Source: Bolinopsis microptera (lineage: Eukaryota > Ctenophora > Tentaculata > Lobata > Bolinopsidae). From it: a stretch of DNA of 64,000 nucleotides. Positions 41,601 through 55,110 of the stretch are shown piece by piece; position 1 is the stretch's first letter; every line of letters begins with the position of its first letter. The position numbers and the translations under genes were made by a program. The notes under the pieces are model-generated. The model was not told where the DNA came from, searched no databases, and saw nothing but the letters and a program-made list of their open reading frames with translations. The stretch covers positions 3,615,230 through 3,679,229 of the forward strand of contig NC_087079.1 of the NCBI RefSeq assembly GCF_026151205.1, given 5' to 3'.

Positions 41601-44600
41601 TATTTCAAAGTACGCACTCAACACTTTTGTGTAGGAATAACTTATGTTGAGTTTCGTGGCAAGTACAAATTTACAATCTTTTAAAAGCGCACTTTACGTG
41701 CACCATTAGTTTAAGGGCACCAGAAAGCAGAACTTTGAAATCCCCTCTCCGAGCTACATAACAAAATTCATACTTTCCATTAGTTAAAAACCTGGAAACT
41801 ATGGGTTGAAAACCGAACTGTGCAGTGGCAGCTGGACATTTTCCAAAATTAACATACTCGATAATATTTACCAACGTTAATCCTCAACGGGGACACACTA
41901 AAAATACCAGTCCAATTTTGGCAATATCCCAGCTTATCGTTGGAGTCTGGACACTGGAATGGTGATACAGGGACTACGAAAGGCTAGGATGGGTCTGGAA
42001 TTTCGATGAAAATCTTCTAATTTCGACCCTAAGATAATATTATGGCATTGTACTCCATAATTTTTAAACTTTAGCTCAGTCAAATCGCACCTTGAGATAA
42101 AAAACTAATGCAATACATTGTCCCATCCACACCATTCTAATTAATTAACTCCAAGATTTTAATTTAAAGTAGAATTCTTTTTGTTTTCAACATTATTATT
42201 AATCTCTTTGAATTACATTATCAAATTATAATTATATTATACTATCAAATGATTGACGATTAATCGAAACTAACTGTGTTATTGTTCCAGTTACCCAGTT
42301 ATGATAATTTGGTGAATTTTTATATACAGGATGCTCCAAAAAAACATGACATTTTTTTATAGAGTAATTTAAATGAGAAAAATATCTGATCTTCCTGAAA
42401 CTCTCCAACTAGTTAGTCTTTTCCCACAAAAGGCAAATTCCTGGAAGACCGATTACAAAATCTTTGCACGAATTTAAATTTCCGTATTTGACATTCTCAA
42501 TCAATTAGATAATTTCATGCTGGAAAATTAAAAGCCAATCAGAACATTTTGTAAAAGTTTTCAGACCCCATTGAAGCTTTCCAGCTCCATGAGGAGGCGA
42601 TTATTTTGCATGATGCCCAAATTGCCATAGCCCCAGAACCTCAATGGGAAACATGCAAGAATTGGACGATTTTTCGAAAAAAATTAAATTTTGAACCCTC
42701 TAGAATAACATGATCACAACCTTCATTCAGCTTGATATTTTGTATCAGCTATCCCAAGATATAAAGCTGTGACTATACAATAAGATAAGTGCTTTATGTA
42801 TGTACTTTTTTCTCTTTACCCCAAAAATTGAGAAGATCATGTTTTTTTACTCACCGTGATGTACATCTTGAAGAATGCTGCTCTCATCAGCTTAATTAAT
42901 TTTCTACTTTATTTCCACATAGCTTTACAGGGTGAGGAGGTTACCTATTACATTGCGCGCCGCAGCGCACTTGACACGTCACCTACTTCACTCAGCATTG
43001 CGCGCTCCCAACCACCACCAGCCTAATCCCTCCTTTGTTCTCGACACTGTACGTGACACATTGGTTATATTAGTAATATTACACTAATTCATTACTCCTG
43101 CATAATATAATATGGATTCAGAAAGTAAAGATAAGGTTAACCATTTCAAAAATGTAAATTTAGCATTTTTTGCACTTTTTGAAATGGTTTTAACCTCATA
43201 ATTCGAGGATCGAGTCGAATATAGTGAATCGCTACTCCACCTTTTTAGATAATTGTTCAAGGAACCACTGTACCAAACCTCAAGTTCAGGGGTGGATAAT
43301 TTTCTCAACTAAGGTCAATCAAGTTAGAGCTGTTAAAGTTCCATCTTTACTATTATAATGTAATAAGTTGAATTGCCAGTAAGACACAATATTTCGGATG
43401 AAATCTTCGTGGTTCTTTTATCTCATACGTCCTATAAAAGTTACATACTGTAAGTATGTCAGATAACAGTTTTAAAACATTTTTAGCGAGACTATTTAAA
43501 GAGCATTTCCGGAACGCAAGGTCGGATTTTGATCCGGTTTTTCTACTTGTTCGTCTCCAGCAGCTCTATCAAATATCATCATGTAAAAACTGAAAAAATT
43601 GATGTTTACCAGTCCAATTTTGGCAAATTCCCAGCTTATCATAGTCTGGATACTGGTGACTGGTTTGCATATGGTGATGCATAGACAATGAGGATGGGTC
43701 GGGAATTTCGATGAAAATCTTTTAATTTCGACCATTAAGATTAAATTATGGCAACATGAATTCCTCAAAAATTTCTCAGACCACCTAAAAGAGGCTATCA
43801 CTGCAAATTTTCTCAGATGGTCCTGCTGATCTCTGGCTCATTGCGCGCCGCAGCGTACTTGACACGTCACCTGCTTCACTCAGCGTCGCGCGCGCTCTCA
43901 ACCCCTACTGTGAATCACTGCCTACCCCTTCCTTTATTCTCGACACTGTACGTGACACATTGGTTATATATTACACTAACTCATTACTCCTGCATAATAT
44001 GGATTCAGAAAGTTTAGATAAACCTAATGTACATGAGAGTACCACTTGTGTTTTGGATGAAGTGGTTTACTCTCTGTAAAACTCATTCAACCTAGATACA
44101 TTATCTTGACTGGTAGGCTCGTGGAATGTACCTGTAGAATGTAGAATATAACAGGTGTGGTATATTGTGGACTTGCCCACCATCTAGCTGAAAATGAGTG
44201 ACAAAACCCGAAACCAAAACTCAAACATCGCTTTTTAATGATGTAATTAACATTGGCTGTAACATCGAATTTAACATTGTATCCTAATTATGTGCTGTAA
44301 CTTAAAATTGCAACAAAATATTGAATAATAATTCCTAAAACCACAGCCAAAAGCGAATTATATGAAGATATACAAAATGTCGAGCAAAAAATGTATATTT
44401 TTTACCCACAAGCCCATGCGGCGCGATCAAAGCTTTGACAAAATCGCTTTTAAAATTAAACATCTCGAGGGGACCCAAATTGGAACTTTTTTTGTAGGGA
44501 TGTAACCCACAAACCAAACCCTAACACTTCAGTATCACGAGCGTGCAGAAAATAAAATCATATGATATTTAAAAATTAAGTCATCTATCCAGTATGGATG

Positions 44601-47600
44601 AACCGAAGATGAGCCGTGTTATCTTTCATACCTTTTTTTCTCATAATATGTACAAGTCAATAATTGAAACCTAGTGAACTTTATCGGTTATCTGACAACT
44701 GTAAAGTTGATATATTATGTTCATATTAAATTCACACTCACATTAATTAAAGTTAACATCAAATGGTATCAGTTGCCTTGTCAGTTTTAGTGCTCATTAG
44801 CTTTGACTCCCTTTTCCTGTCCTGGCCATGACAAATTACCATTGCAAATGGTGGCTCAGTCACGTGACTGGTCACACAATGCACTAGGGAATGGGTCACT
44901 TTTGCACGTGACACACCACATGACAGCCAGACAATGTCACCTAGACCCAGAAATATGGTGCCCACTTTTGTGTCTTTGTGCGTGCGTTACCGTTTTGATC
45001 ATGAGAAATTTTGTCTCATTGACTAAGTGGAATATATCATATTAATGATATATTATGGTAAATATATACTAATAATACATTATGTTCAATATATATATAT
45101 TACATTATGTTATACCTTATATAATATGTGAATGTAAATAAGTTCCGTCCCACCAACATTATAAGAGATCTGGTCATGGAACGTTCTAGAAGACAGGTAT
45201 AGTATGGTGAGCAATGAACTTGCGCGCGCACCGCGCGTACTCAACGGAATATCATTTCTGGTCAAGATTACTCTTCTGATTTCCCGATTTTTTGATTTGC
45301 ACATGAAAAGTGCAGTGCGCGCTGCACATGTGTAATGGTGACGTGTCAGTGTCACCTTATTCCGCCTTATTCCGAACTCTACCTCTGGTGCTACAATTAC
45401 CAGCAGTTGGGAGAGCAAATGTAATGTGACCTGTGCCCTGAGACCTGAACATTGAATATATTATGAGTTTCACTTACTCTCCGCTAGTTCCTTCTTGCAG
45501 AGCTTCTGAATCTGTAGAATTCATCACCCCCGCCCCCCCCCCCCCCCCCCCCCTACTGATATTATGTGACTATTATCCCTGTATAAAACACTCAGCATAT
45601 GTTATTTGATCAAATTTAAATACCTATGTTCTATAAACTATTAAATCAGTTAAGTAAGTGTCCCATGTGCGCATAGTATTTAATTCAGTGGGCATCTTCA
45701 TTCTTAATTTCTCATTCTTTGAGTTATGTATCAAGATTTTGCCCAAATTTGGCCTGTAGGTGATATTCAAGGGCACATATTTATGATTCGTAAGAATTTC
45801 CACTTATATTACTTATAACGTCAAAAAGATCCACATATTACTCTCTAATAATGTACAATCTGCTCAAAATCATATTTCTCATTAGTATATTGAATTTGGA
45901 TTGCGATTTGGAAGATACCATCACCTACCATGAGTTACTATAGACAAAAGTTAGTTCAACAAACAAAAGTGGAAGCTCATTAAACTTGCCGCATTAAAAA
46001 AGTGGAATCTGATATTAGTGCTGCTAATAATACAGTTTCTGTTTTGAGACGTGGGCTTGGTCAATAACTAACTAAAATAAATTGACAATTTAATATTTGT
46101 CATAGTAGTAAATACTAGATATGCTGGCTTTAAACACTTTTATCTATTTATGTATATGAAAGTTTTCGACTTCACTACTCCAATTTGATTGTACACCGAT
46201 CGTTCAATTCTAAAGATCTCTTATCAAACTATCGTACCTTGCTTACAATTTCAACAGTTAAAAATTTAGTTTGTCTACATCATAATTATCCTAATAAGGG
46301 TAATTAAGTGACGTCTAGGTCTGGTAGAGGTTATAAACAGTGTCCTATTAGGAGTCCAGCGGTCTGTTTACCTGCCCATCAGCTCTTTATTTATTGCATG
46401 TTAAGCCCCCCTCAGGATTTCCGGGATTAAGCCCAGGCAATCTAACCAGTGGCTGCAAGTGGTTCCTACCCGGAAGTTTTATAATTATTCTGATTAAGAA
46501 GTCCGGATTAGATTGTTTTTCTTTCTTCGTGACTTTGTGGAGTGGTTTTCGTGTTTATTGAGTGGAAGTTTTGGAAAAATAACAAGGATGATACTTTCTG
46601 CGGTGTTGAAATTATAACGTGTACAGTTTGCCATGCAGGGAAGGTTTTTGATTTTTCTCGATTACCTTCTGAAAAATTACAAGAATGTAAGGGCAGGTTT
46701 ATACTGAATATTGCCATTAAAATGTAGATCACGCTCAACGTGGATCTTCTCAGCAACAATAAATAGTATCGCGAATACAGTATATATATATAATACATAT
46801 ACAATATGTAAAATTATATAATATATAATACAATATGTAAAATTAAAGATTATGTCTCCCTGTAAAACATCACATATTTTAGAAAATTATAAAGGGAAGA
46901 ATATTATGTAACATAAAGATAAAGGGGAGAATATTATGTAACATAAAGAATAAAGATTGTACCTCAGGTGGTATAATAATATCAGTGTATTAGGCAGATG
47001 GTACCGCAATTTCCTGAATCACAATGTGGAAACCTGTGCAGTTTACCCACCAAGTTTATCTAAAAGCTGTGATTGGTATTATTAATCGCCCTGGTGATCC
47101 TCTAGTCAGACCTGGCTTATAAATTCAAGGCTTATATTTCTAGAGATCCATATTTAATGGGTAACACGACTCCTGTCCGACAGCGATTGTCCGAAAAACC
47201 TATCTTCGGAGTAGGACAGGAGTCGCCCAATCTATTCAATGATGAGCAGTATCACGGTGCAAAACTACCCATTTTACAGATAGAAAACGTACCGACCTAG
47301 ATTTACAAACTAAAAGGTTATGTTAAAATTACATTTTATTTTTGATACCATTAAGAATTTTGATGCCAACTTTACTTGGAAGCAGTAAATAACAAGGGAT
47401 TGCTGCGAGGAGTTCCTTTATGTGGTCCGTCAATCTTATAGATGATGGATCGTGTTAATTGTATACCAATTATACTGACTAAAGCAGTAGACTGAACGAT
47501 TTTTTTTTCTTTAAGACGGTTTAAAAGCTCATTTTCACTATGAGAGCGTTAGAATTATCTCCAAACGCTCAAACGGTAATTTCATTCTGTTCCAACTTTA

Positions 47601-49947
47601 GAGGATGTGCAGCCTAGCCTATCGCAATCGATTATGAGCCGCTCGACAACAATTTACAGTGGCCAGCTCAATGTACGATGTGGGATAATTTCGATTCGTT
47701 TAGCGTATATTTTAGGTCTTATTCGACCAATCGATTTTCTGTGGTATTATAATTATATTGCCGACCTAAGATGTAGATCCTACAGAATTTCGGTATTTGT
47801 ATTTCCTAGTTTCCAAGCCTAACAAGCCTAGGTTCCAAGCTGTTGCCGGACTCGCTTCCTGCAGAAATGTGCCTCCCCGCTTTGAGTTATACCGACTGTT
47901 TGGATATGTCGAGTGTCGAAGCCCCTGAAATTCATCTGTGTATTAACTGTATCAGGATCTATGTCGACATATCTTGCATCAAGATTGACAAGTCAAGGCT
48001 AATAGGCGTTTTTGAATGCAATAAAATAAAAGCAACATTTCTCTCCATTTAAAGAGGTATTAATGTGATTTGTGATCAAAGTTATGCTCATGACACTGCT
48101 GACTGCTGACTGCTGACCGCTGTAACGAAGAAAAGCAGCCCTCGTAGAAGTATGGGCGTGTCATTTTAAGTGACAACTTGTGAGAGTGAGAAGTCTTTAG
48201 GATAGGTAAGTGTTGACGGTGAGAATGGGGGCCATACATTTAGGGAGTTCTCACTTCTCGCTCTCTCTCAGACATTTCCGTTATAGATAACGTGTGTTTT
48301 AACACCTACGCCACCATCAGCCATCTTCCCGCCCTAAAATGTATCTTTGTGGTATAATCATTAATTTGCCGAAATGTGTGGAAACAAGTGCAGCACTACT
48401 TGCAATTTCTATAGTTTTATCGAGTTTTATGGTCAAATTTACACCAACTTATAGTCACAGGCAACTCTGCGGTGAGAACTTTACATGTTTCTGTACCAGT
48501 GCGCGCCACGAATCTCATGTGCATGTACGGCGGCCGCGGTAATGTTTTTATGGTAAAATGCGATTTCTCGGACCGTTTTTAGTCATTTTAGCGCCGCGCG
48601 CAGCAATAAGTGTTGTATGAAGGATCCCTTCAGTTTACACGCTGAATGTGTATAGTTTGTTGTCTGCTTTGCAATGTGTACTTTCTGGTTACTGCAAGTT
48701 GCAACCACTTTGTTATTAGTTCTGACACACATATTCTCATTTCAGGCCCAACCCCGGCTATTACAACTCGAGATGGAAAGTTGAAAAGGTGAGGTGGCAA
48801 TTTGTTTTAAACGGAGTTCGATGGTTCTAGATTTCCAGAAAATATGGTATTTTCTAAACCACATAGAAAATTCAAAATTACCAACTTGAGTCAGTATAGA
48901 TGATAGTAATTCACGTGCCTAAACAATTGTAAACTTTCATACACTGCATACGTACCACTCCGTACGGGTCATGGCCATTATAAACCACATCAACATTACG
49001 GATATTCATTGTTCTGATTAGTAAAGTTGTTATTTACAAAGAAAATCACGTTTTACAATACTGAGGATGTCACGAATATCACGTTTTGGCTCCACAAGTT
49101 TCGATTACTTTGTCGCCTCACCCGATCTAGCAACTAACACACGGCTCACTGACAGTGAGTTTATGAAGAAAGACGACAAGAGGTACTTCCTGGATCTGAA
49201 GGAGAACAGTCGAGGCAGATTTTTGAGGGTTAGTCAGGTGGTCAGATATACTCGGCAACATGTTGCCTTCCCTGCTATTCTTCTCATTGAACTGAGGAAC
49301 GCTATCAATGAGGTCAGTTGTAATCTACTAATTTGATTAACCAGTTCCAATTTTGTTGATGATCTTTCTAGATTACCGATAATATCCAGCACTTCTAATT
49401 CTGCCTATCGAGTATAGGATACAATTTTAATCGTAACACCCCTCAAAAACGCTATCAAATCAGCCCAAAGTTACAAATATCGCTCCGTCTTACACGGCAC
49501 TGTACAGGTGATTGAAGAGTTTGGTGGTGATGATGGAGAAGGTGCACAGAACTCCTTGCCCCAATCCAGAGAGTGTAAAGTCGAACAGAAGAAGTTTTAC
49601 TTTGATGTTGGAAGAAATGATCGGGGTGTATTCTTAAGACTGACGGAGGTAATACAGACTTTTCAGCAACGTGTTTTGTTATTATCGTTCCCATGTATTT
49701 TCTTGCCCAGAATAGTTGTCAATCGATTGTTCATTAATTTTGATAACATTTACAGGCGAAGAACAACTTTAGACAGAATATAACCATCCCAAGAAGCGGT
49801 TGGAAGCAAGTTCGAGATATTTTAGACGAGTTTTGTAGGTACGAAGAGAACGGTGCCGGTGGGTACAGCACGTTCCCGATAACTGACGAGCCATCCGGGC
49901 CTACCTCCCCAGTATTCTACAAAGATCCTGCTGAGGGAGAGTATTAA
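35690..49947 (+). CDS. PUR-alpha-like single-strand nucleic-acid-binding protein, seven exons
   Basis: Exons 35690-35720, 35879-35970, 36567-36672, 48746-48788, 49066-49312, 49508-49648 and 49756-49947 join in phase at all six junctions to 283 residues. Pur-alpha binds purine-rich single-stranded DNA and RNA and acts in transcription and mRNA transport. Three PUR repeats are visible: I with KRFYLDVKENNRGRFLKITE (22-41) and VEEFRDFLNMFAEFY; II with KRYFLDLKENSRGRFLRVSQ (129-148); III with KKFYFDVGRNDRGVFLRLTE (201-220). Animal family members are about 300 residues with this layout; here the glycine-rich N terminus and glutamine-rich C terminus of vertebrates are missing. Exon 1 (MSAEDSFNAQ) is short and fixed by phase only, so it is the least certain part. 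Intron 3 is 12 kb and repeat-filled. Confidence 0.92.
37110..40570. repeat. Diverged tandem duplication inside the PUR intron
   Basis: About 37110-38780 and 39330-40570 share landmarks in the same order: 'gactctactcactgg', 'ttattacttattatatta', 'ctccatatattcgttt', and 'ttaggtttgccttaatgtt' against 'tttaggattgccttaatgtt'. Similarity is patchy, so the duplication is old. Short frames in both (minus, near 37620-37999 and 39759-40010, the latter with one hydrophobic segment) do not correspond well and are not called genes. Confidence 0.55.
41885..44015. repeat. Interleaved direct repeats inside the PUR intron
   Basis: 41905-42060 resembles 43605-43770 ('taccagtccaattttggcaa', 'cccagcttatcgt'), and 42945-43130 resembles 43835-44010 ('attgcgcgccgcagcg', 'gacacattggttata', 'ctcctgcataatat'). 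A further mariner-like tip, 'tatatacaggatgctcca', stands alone at 42322. No gene is seen. Confidence 0.6.
44016..48745. other. Rest of PUR intron 3
   Basis: AT-rich DNA without a supported gene. It contains a C-run at about 45528-45553, a doubled 'gaatattatgtaacataaag' at 46900-46945, TA-microsatellite at 46780-46830, and a small hairpin element at 47167-47224 (cgactcctgtcc...ggacaggagtcg). Confidence 0.45.
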
Positions 49948-52900
49948 CCCTGCTGAGAGCAAATCGTGCAAGACTCAGGTCTTAGGTGAGATCGTATCTT
50001 GCGTGAAAGAGTAAGTTTTATCCAGTATTTATTCCTTTCGTATGGTCTGTGTTTCAATGCTGTCTTTTCACAGCTGGCGGACTATTGTTTTTATTTTGAA
50101 AAGAATGAACTTTTAGTTATGGTTGTGGGATCTTTTGTTTATAAGATGGATTCATTGTAAAATGTTATGATTTAAACCGCTTTATCTAGGAGGTTAAATT
50201 TCCTCGACATTTTTACTCTTTAAAAATATTTATAAGTGTACTTATTGATATATTTGACAAAATTATGCATGGATGAAAGATGATTATTTTCTTATCGTGA
50301 ATAGACGAGTATTTTGAGTTTGTTTGCTATTTTCCGGTGATCGCCCGTTTTGTTTGAAAATTTACACTGTTTTGATCCCGCAATTTATTTTAAGCTGACT
50401 TCTTTCTCAGCGTGAAGATTAGAGCATAGGTCTCTTTCTAATTCAGTCCATATCTTATGCTTTTGAAACAACTATATCATTGTCAAGAGTAAAAATTTAT
50501 CAGAGATTTTTATTAGTCATTTATCCCTAAACAAGTTATATTGATCGCTATGAAGGATGATTTTGAACCGTATGATATGGATTTGAATTTTCGAATGTAA
50601 TGAATGTTAGCTACACCGATCACCGCAGCGTCACTTTAAAGCTATATTTTAAAGTTCCTAATCGACGAGGGATTTTCAACGAACCTTCCCAAAATAACAT
50701 GCAACATTTCTTCCTACACGAACAAAACTCTGAATTTTCTGAAACGTGTGTGCTTGCAAATCCCTCGTCAATCCCTGGTTTTGACCTCGATTTCCTGCGC
50801 AGTTCAGCTTTTGCAATACTGAGTACCAAGTCTTGAGCTCCACGGGGCTCACAATCTCTTTTATATGAGCCCCGGTCTCGAGAATTGCAGCTGTTTGCCT
50901 CAAGCTGGTGCTGTGCAGGGACCGGGCTTTCAAGCAGGGACATTACTCGGTAGTGTCTGTGTCGTAAGTTTTAACTTATAAGGGGATTTCCCGTGGAAAG
51001 CTTAGCAATAACATGGTTGTTTTTCCCGTGGAAAAGTGAAGTGTAGGCGGGTCAAGTTCTATTTATATCTTTTATTTGACCCTGGTGAAGAACGTTTATG
51101 ATTTCGGCTAAGATGTGATTTGATGAAATGTCATTTTCTTTGAAGCTGCACAACAAGTGCATACCGCTAGGTTTCAGCTTGACCATCTTTCTGGCAAGCT
51201 GGGTACTCGCTTTAAAGTAAACATTTCTCAGATATACCGATTTCTTTAAGATCTTTAAGATCTTTAAATAATCGATACCGTTAAAAGCAATCTTGTGCAG
51301 GTGGGGCATTTTCATCAAGTTTCCTTTCAGAACATCCATTACTAGAATCACGTATTAATGCATTCTTAAGTACAATCATGTATTCACATAATTTTTGTTA
51401 AAGTACTAATACCTAAATATAGCCATTGCATAAGAAACGATCATTTGATCATAAATTCCTGATATCACATCAACATAAAGACCACACCTAGATTTAATCT
51501 AAAATTAATGGCAAACTTTACCAAGTTCCGGGAATGGGTGTTCTGAAATCCTTTCAATCTTTTTAGACCGTAACATGACAATCCCTAACACTTTTACTAC
51601 CTATCTTGATGTCATGTTGTCACCTAGAATTCAAAATTACCTTCCTTATTTTATCCTAAAATCGAGCCCACCGACGCAACCCTCGAAAGAAAGTCAAGTA
51701 CTATTACACAACATATCTCATGTCAAACACAAGGAAATGTATCCGCGTGCTGATCCGTTTTAGTTCGAGGGTTGAGTCTGGCTCTAGTTTCATGAACTGA
51801 TCACGATGTACGTTCCATAGGTAGAGATTCTCTCAAACTACATGTTTAGCAGTTTATCCTGTTTATTTTGTACCAGCTGACACAGTTTGATCGAGTTCCG
51901 GACAAGATGTGATTATGGCTGATACATATCTAGATATGTATCTAGATATGTATCAGGATATCTGAATGCGAGGAGCGAGAGAGAGAAAGCATTCTCATCC
52001 TGCAAACTGTGTCGGTTTGAAATTTCCTAAGAATACTTGTCAATGTGGAAATTTCAGATAGAGTACGCCCTCATACTGTTACCTACATAGAGAGATTAAG
52101 AGTGGTCTAATCACCATTTTCTTTTCCGAAAAATGGGGTTAGAAATATTATATTCTCTTTAAGTATCAACAGCAAAAACTCTACCACCGCTAGAGGACTT
52201 TTTGTCTGGATATCTAGCATCTGATCTAAATCATGTGTGTTGCAAACTATTTGCTCAGAAAAGTCAAACCCTTTGAAATCGTGGAGTTTTTGCTGTTACA
52301 AATATTATATATCATGCCGTAAAACCGATGTCTTAAGCATTTAAATTGTTTAATATAGATATATTGATCATTATAATAGTAATTATAGCTTTTGGAATGC
52401 CGAATAATTTTAGTAGTATCCTCTTGGTGCAAGTCCGGCCGGAGTTGCTCTGTGACCCTGAACATGCCGAGCAGTGCTCTTGTCGAGCTGTTCTCCCGTT
52501 AATTTATCTTTCGCTCAGTCCGGAAACCATTGCACTTGTAAGTGAGGTCATCTCTATAAATAGTGGTGATCTCGTCGCATAACTGTGCAGTTTGAATTTG
52601 CCGCCATTATGTTTTCTCTGATTAGTTCCCTGCTTAGGACAAAGCTCACCCCGGAAATTGTAATGTTGACGAGTATTCTGTTGGGCGAGGCTTGGTATTT
52701 GAAGACGGCAGTAACTCCGTCATTCTTATCTAAACTTCCAGATTGGATGTTAAAGAGTTGTGCCTGACCTATCCGGGCTAATATCAAGTATTGCCTTGAG
52801 CTGTAAAATTAGTAAGAACACCTCAATCCCAGTAATCGACTATAATATCAAGAACTAGATTATTAGAGCAATAAGTGAGTCCCGACTCCGGGACTAATCT

Positions 52901-53295
52901 CCGTCGAGAAGTGAGTCCTGATTCCAGGACTTATCCCCGGCTGGACCGTTTTGCACCGAGTTGTAAAGCTCACAACCGTCTTGTATTTACAAGTGACCAT
53001 TATTACTCTTTAAGTTATATTATTTACTTGTCAGAAATATTGTGTTTTTACTTAGTTTCTACCGTAAAAAGCACAGAACTGCGGTCTGGGAAAGAGGTTT
53101 GTCGATATTTTTGTCCGGGGGAAAGTTCACATCCTGTACCTCGGACAGCATAATACTGAGAAATTGGCGTCTTATTTCTTAATGGATGGGTATGAATAAA
53201 ATAATCATAAATTATTAAATCAAAGTTCTAAACAAGGGATAGTTAAAAAACAACGCCCTAGTCTAATCTTTCCCTAAAACAAAAACTAAAAATTA
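49948..53295. other. Intergenic with short palindromes
   Basis: No convincing gene. 51921-51942 is a perfect 22-bp palindrome (gatacatatct/agatatgtatc), followed by a second 12-bp copy of its right half. At 52873-52940 two hairpin-forming units ('gtcccgactccgggac', 'gtcctgattccaggac') lie about 40 bp apart. A 99-codon minus frame at 51052-51351 is unrecognised. Confidence 0.4.
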
Positions 53296-53301
53296 AAAAC
53301 T

Positions 53302-54069
53302 TCATTGCAATTTCCGCCAATATCTCTTGTCATAACTCAAATTACGGAGATAATGCAGGTCAAAGATATTATTCAAATAAAGATTTCTTTTACATAAATC
53401 ATGCACAATCAGCGAGAATAGATTGCTTTGGGGTCTTCCTCTTCTCCCTGGTAAGTCCAGTGTATTGATGGCAAAAATGAGGGAAGAAAACGCTGGTCCG
53501 TCAATAGGACCCCGCAAAACATGTCCTAACAATCTCCACCGACTACGGGCCACTTTTTCTGACAATGGTTCAGCATTGCAGCGTTTATACAAGTTTTTGT
53601 TGGAGATGACTCCTGGGTACTTTATATTCAAAATAGTGCGAAGATGTCTGCGGTGAACAACATCTAGTTTTTCAAGGAATATCTTGGGGACGGCCCAACA
53701 GGATGAGTTGTACATAAGAACCGATACGACTAAAGCATTATACAGTATTAGACGTTTGTTTAGGGGCAGTTTATCACTCCAGGCCTTCTTGTAATTGTTA
53801 AAGGCAGCATATCCCAGGTTTATGCGACGCTGAATATCAGCTTTGCTACACAAGACGGACCCTAGAGTGATACTTTTCCTCCATGCTTCATTCCTCGACA
53901 CTAATTTTCCATCACTGTCGACTTCACCCGTACTAGCTAAATAAACATGAGTGAAGTCCGTTTTGTCTTCATTGACAAAGAGGTTCCATTTCTCGAGTAT
54001 AGCTGTTGCCTGGGGCAAAATAGCTCTCAAGTTGTCTCCTCTTCATCATTGAAGTCAACATCATCAGCA
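53302..54069 (-). pseudogene. 5'-truncated LINE reverse transcriptase fragment
   Basis: The minus strand encodes the last part of a non-LTR retrotransposon reverse transcriptase: a degenerate catalytic box IADDVDF near 54060 (Tyr of YADD replaced by Ile), then, after a 1-base frameshift near 54030, an open frame of about 240 codons with ILEKWNLFVNEDKTDF, LGSVLCSKADIQRRINLG, YNALVVSVLMYNSSCW and RRHLRTILNI. These are the thumb/connection features of LINE enzymes. The part upstream of the YADD box is absent, typical of incomplete reverse transcription. It is inactive. Confidence 0.85.
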
Positions 54070-54483
54070 ATCATAAATTATAAAATTTAATATGCTAGTG
54101 TGCTTAATCACTTCAATCAAACGTGAACTTTGAGGTTTTTCTAAAATCTGGACTTCAAGTGAAAGGGCCCCTGGCAGTTAAAACCAACATGTTAAAATGG
54201 TTCCCTGACGAGTATCACCCGTTAAGTGTGAAGAATGAAGAAGTCTGTTTAGTTCTGTATAAAAGCGTCCTTAACTAATACAATTACAACTACAAGGGGG
54301 TGGACTGTGGAGACAACAGACAGTCCAAATCTCTGCACTCTGGATAGGATTAGGGGAAAACATGTTGAAATAACAGCTGAAACAAAAGAAATTATAGAGG
54401 GGAAGAATTTTACGTCAGTCTAGGAACTGTACTGGCCGGTTTGTGATATTGTCTAATTGACAGTATTACAACAATAACAAACA

Positions 54484-54788
54484 TCTCTACTATAATTCAA
54501 AGAATTGTTTCTGTCTGTATGTCTGTACGACCGCCCACGTGCAAATTCGGCAAAAAGCAAAAGGTTGAAAAGTAACCATGGTAACGGTTTCGTTACACGC
54601 ACGTGCACGTGCAAAGATTATTAAAACGGCATTTTTATCGGTTTTGTTGATATTACGTTGTATTTAGTGCGAGCAACATTTTAATCGGCTGTATCTTCGG
54701 TTGTGTAGGATATTTTGACGCGATTTAAACTCATTATGATTAACAAAAAATACTATTAGTTTCCTCCCTGTGACCACGGGTTTTCTAG
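54484..54788 (+). mobile_element. Non-autonomous Helitron, copy 1
   Basis: Begins TCTCTACTATAATTC after an A and ends TTTCTAG before a T, with a hairpin (CCC-T-GTG / CAC-GGG) just inside the 3' end. TC start, CTAG end, subterminal 3' hairpin and insertion between A and T are the Helitron hallmarks. 305 bp, no coding capacity. Confidence 0.85.
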
Positions 54789-55110
54789 TCTCTACTATAA
54801 TTCAAAGAATTGTTTCTGTCTGTATGTCTGTACGACCGCCCACGTGCAAATTATATGAAAAATAGGAATTTAGGTAACAACCAAAAGGTTCCATATAATA
54901 GCAACGGTGTTTTAATGCACACATGCACGTGCAAAGATTGTTAATGTTTTAACGTCATTTTGATCGGTTTTGTGGTAATTATGTTGTGTTTAAAGTGTTT
55001 TATATTTAAATCGGCTGTATCTTCGGTTGAGCTGGATATTTTTTGATGCGATTAAAACTTTCTTTCAAAGAATACTACTAGCTTCGTCCCTGTTACCACG
55101 GGCTTTCTAG
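54789..55110 (+). mobile_element. Non-autonomous Helitron, copy 2, abutting copy 1
   Basis: Starts TCTCTACTATAATTC at the very next base after the CTAG of copy 1 and ends CTAG at 55110, followed by T. 322 bp. The first 60 bases are identical to copy 1, the interior is diverged, and its 3' hairpin is weaker (CCCTGTTACCACGGG). Confidence 0.85.

Noticed and set aside
51052-51351. 99-aa minus-strand frame with many Lys and Leu
   Set aside because: It starts from a non-ATG codon, matches no family I recognise and has no supporting exon nearby.
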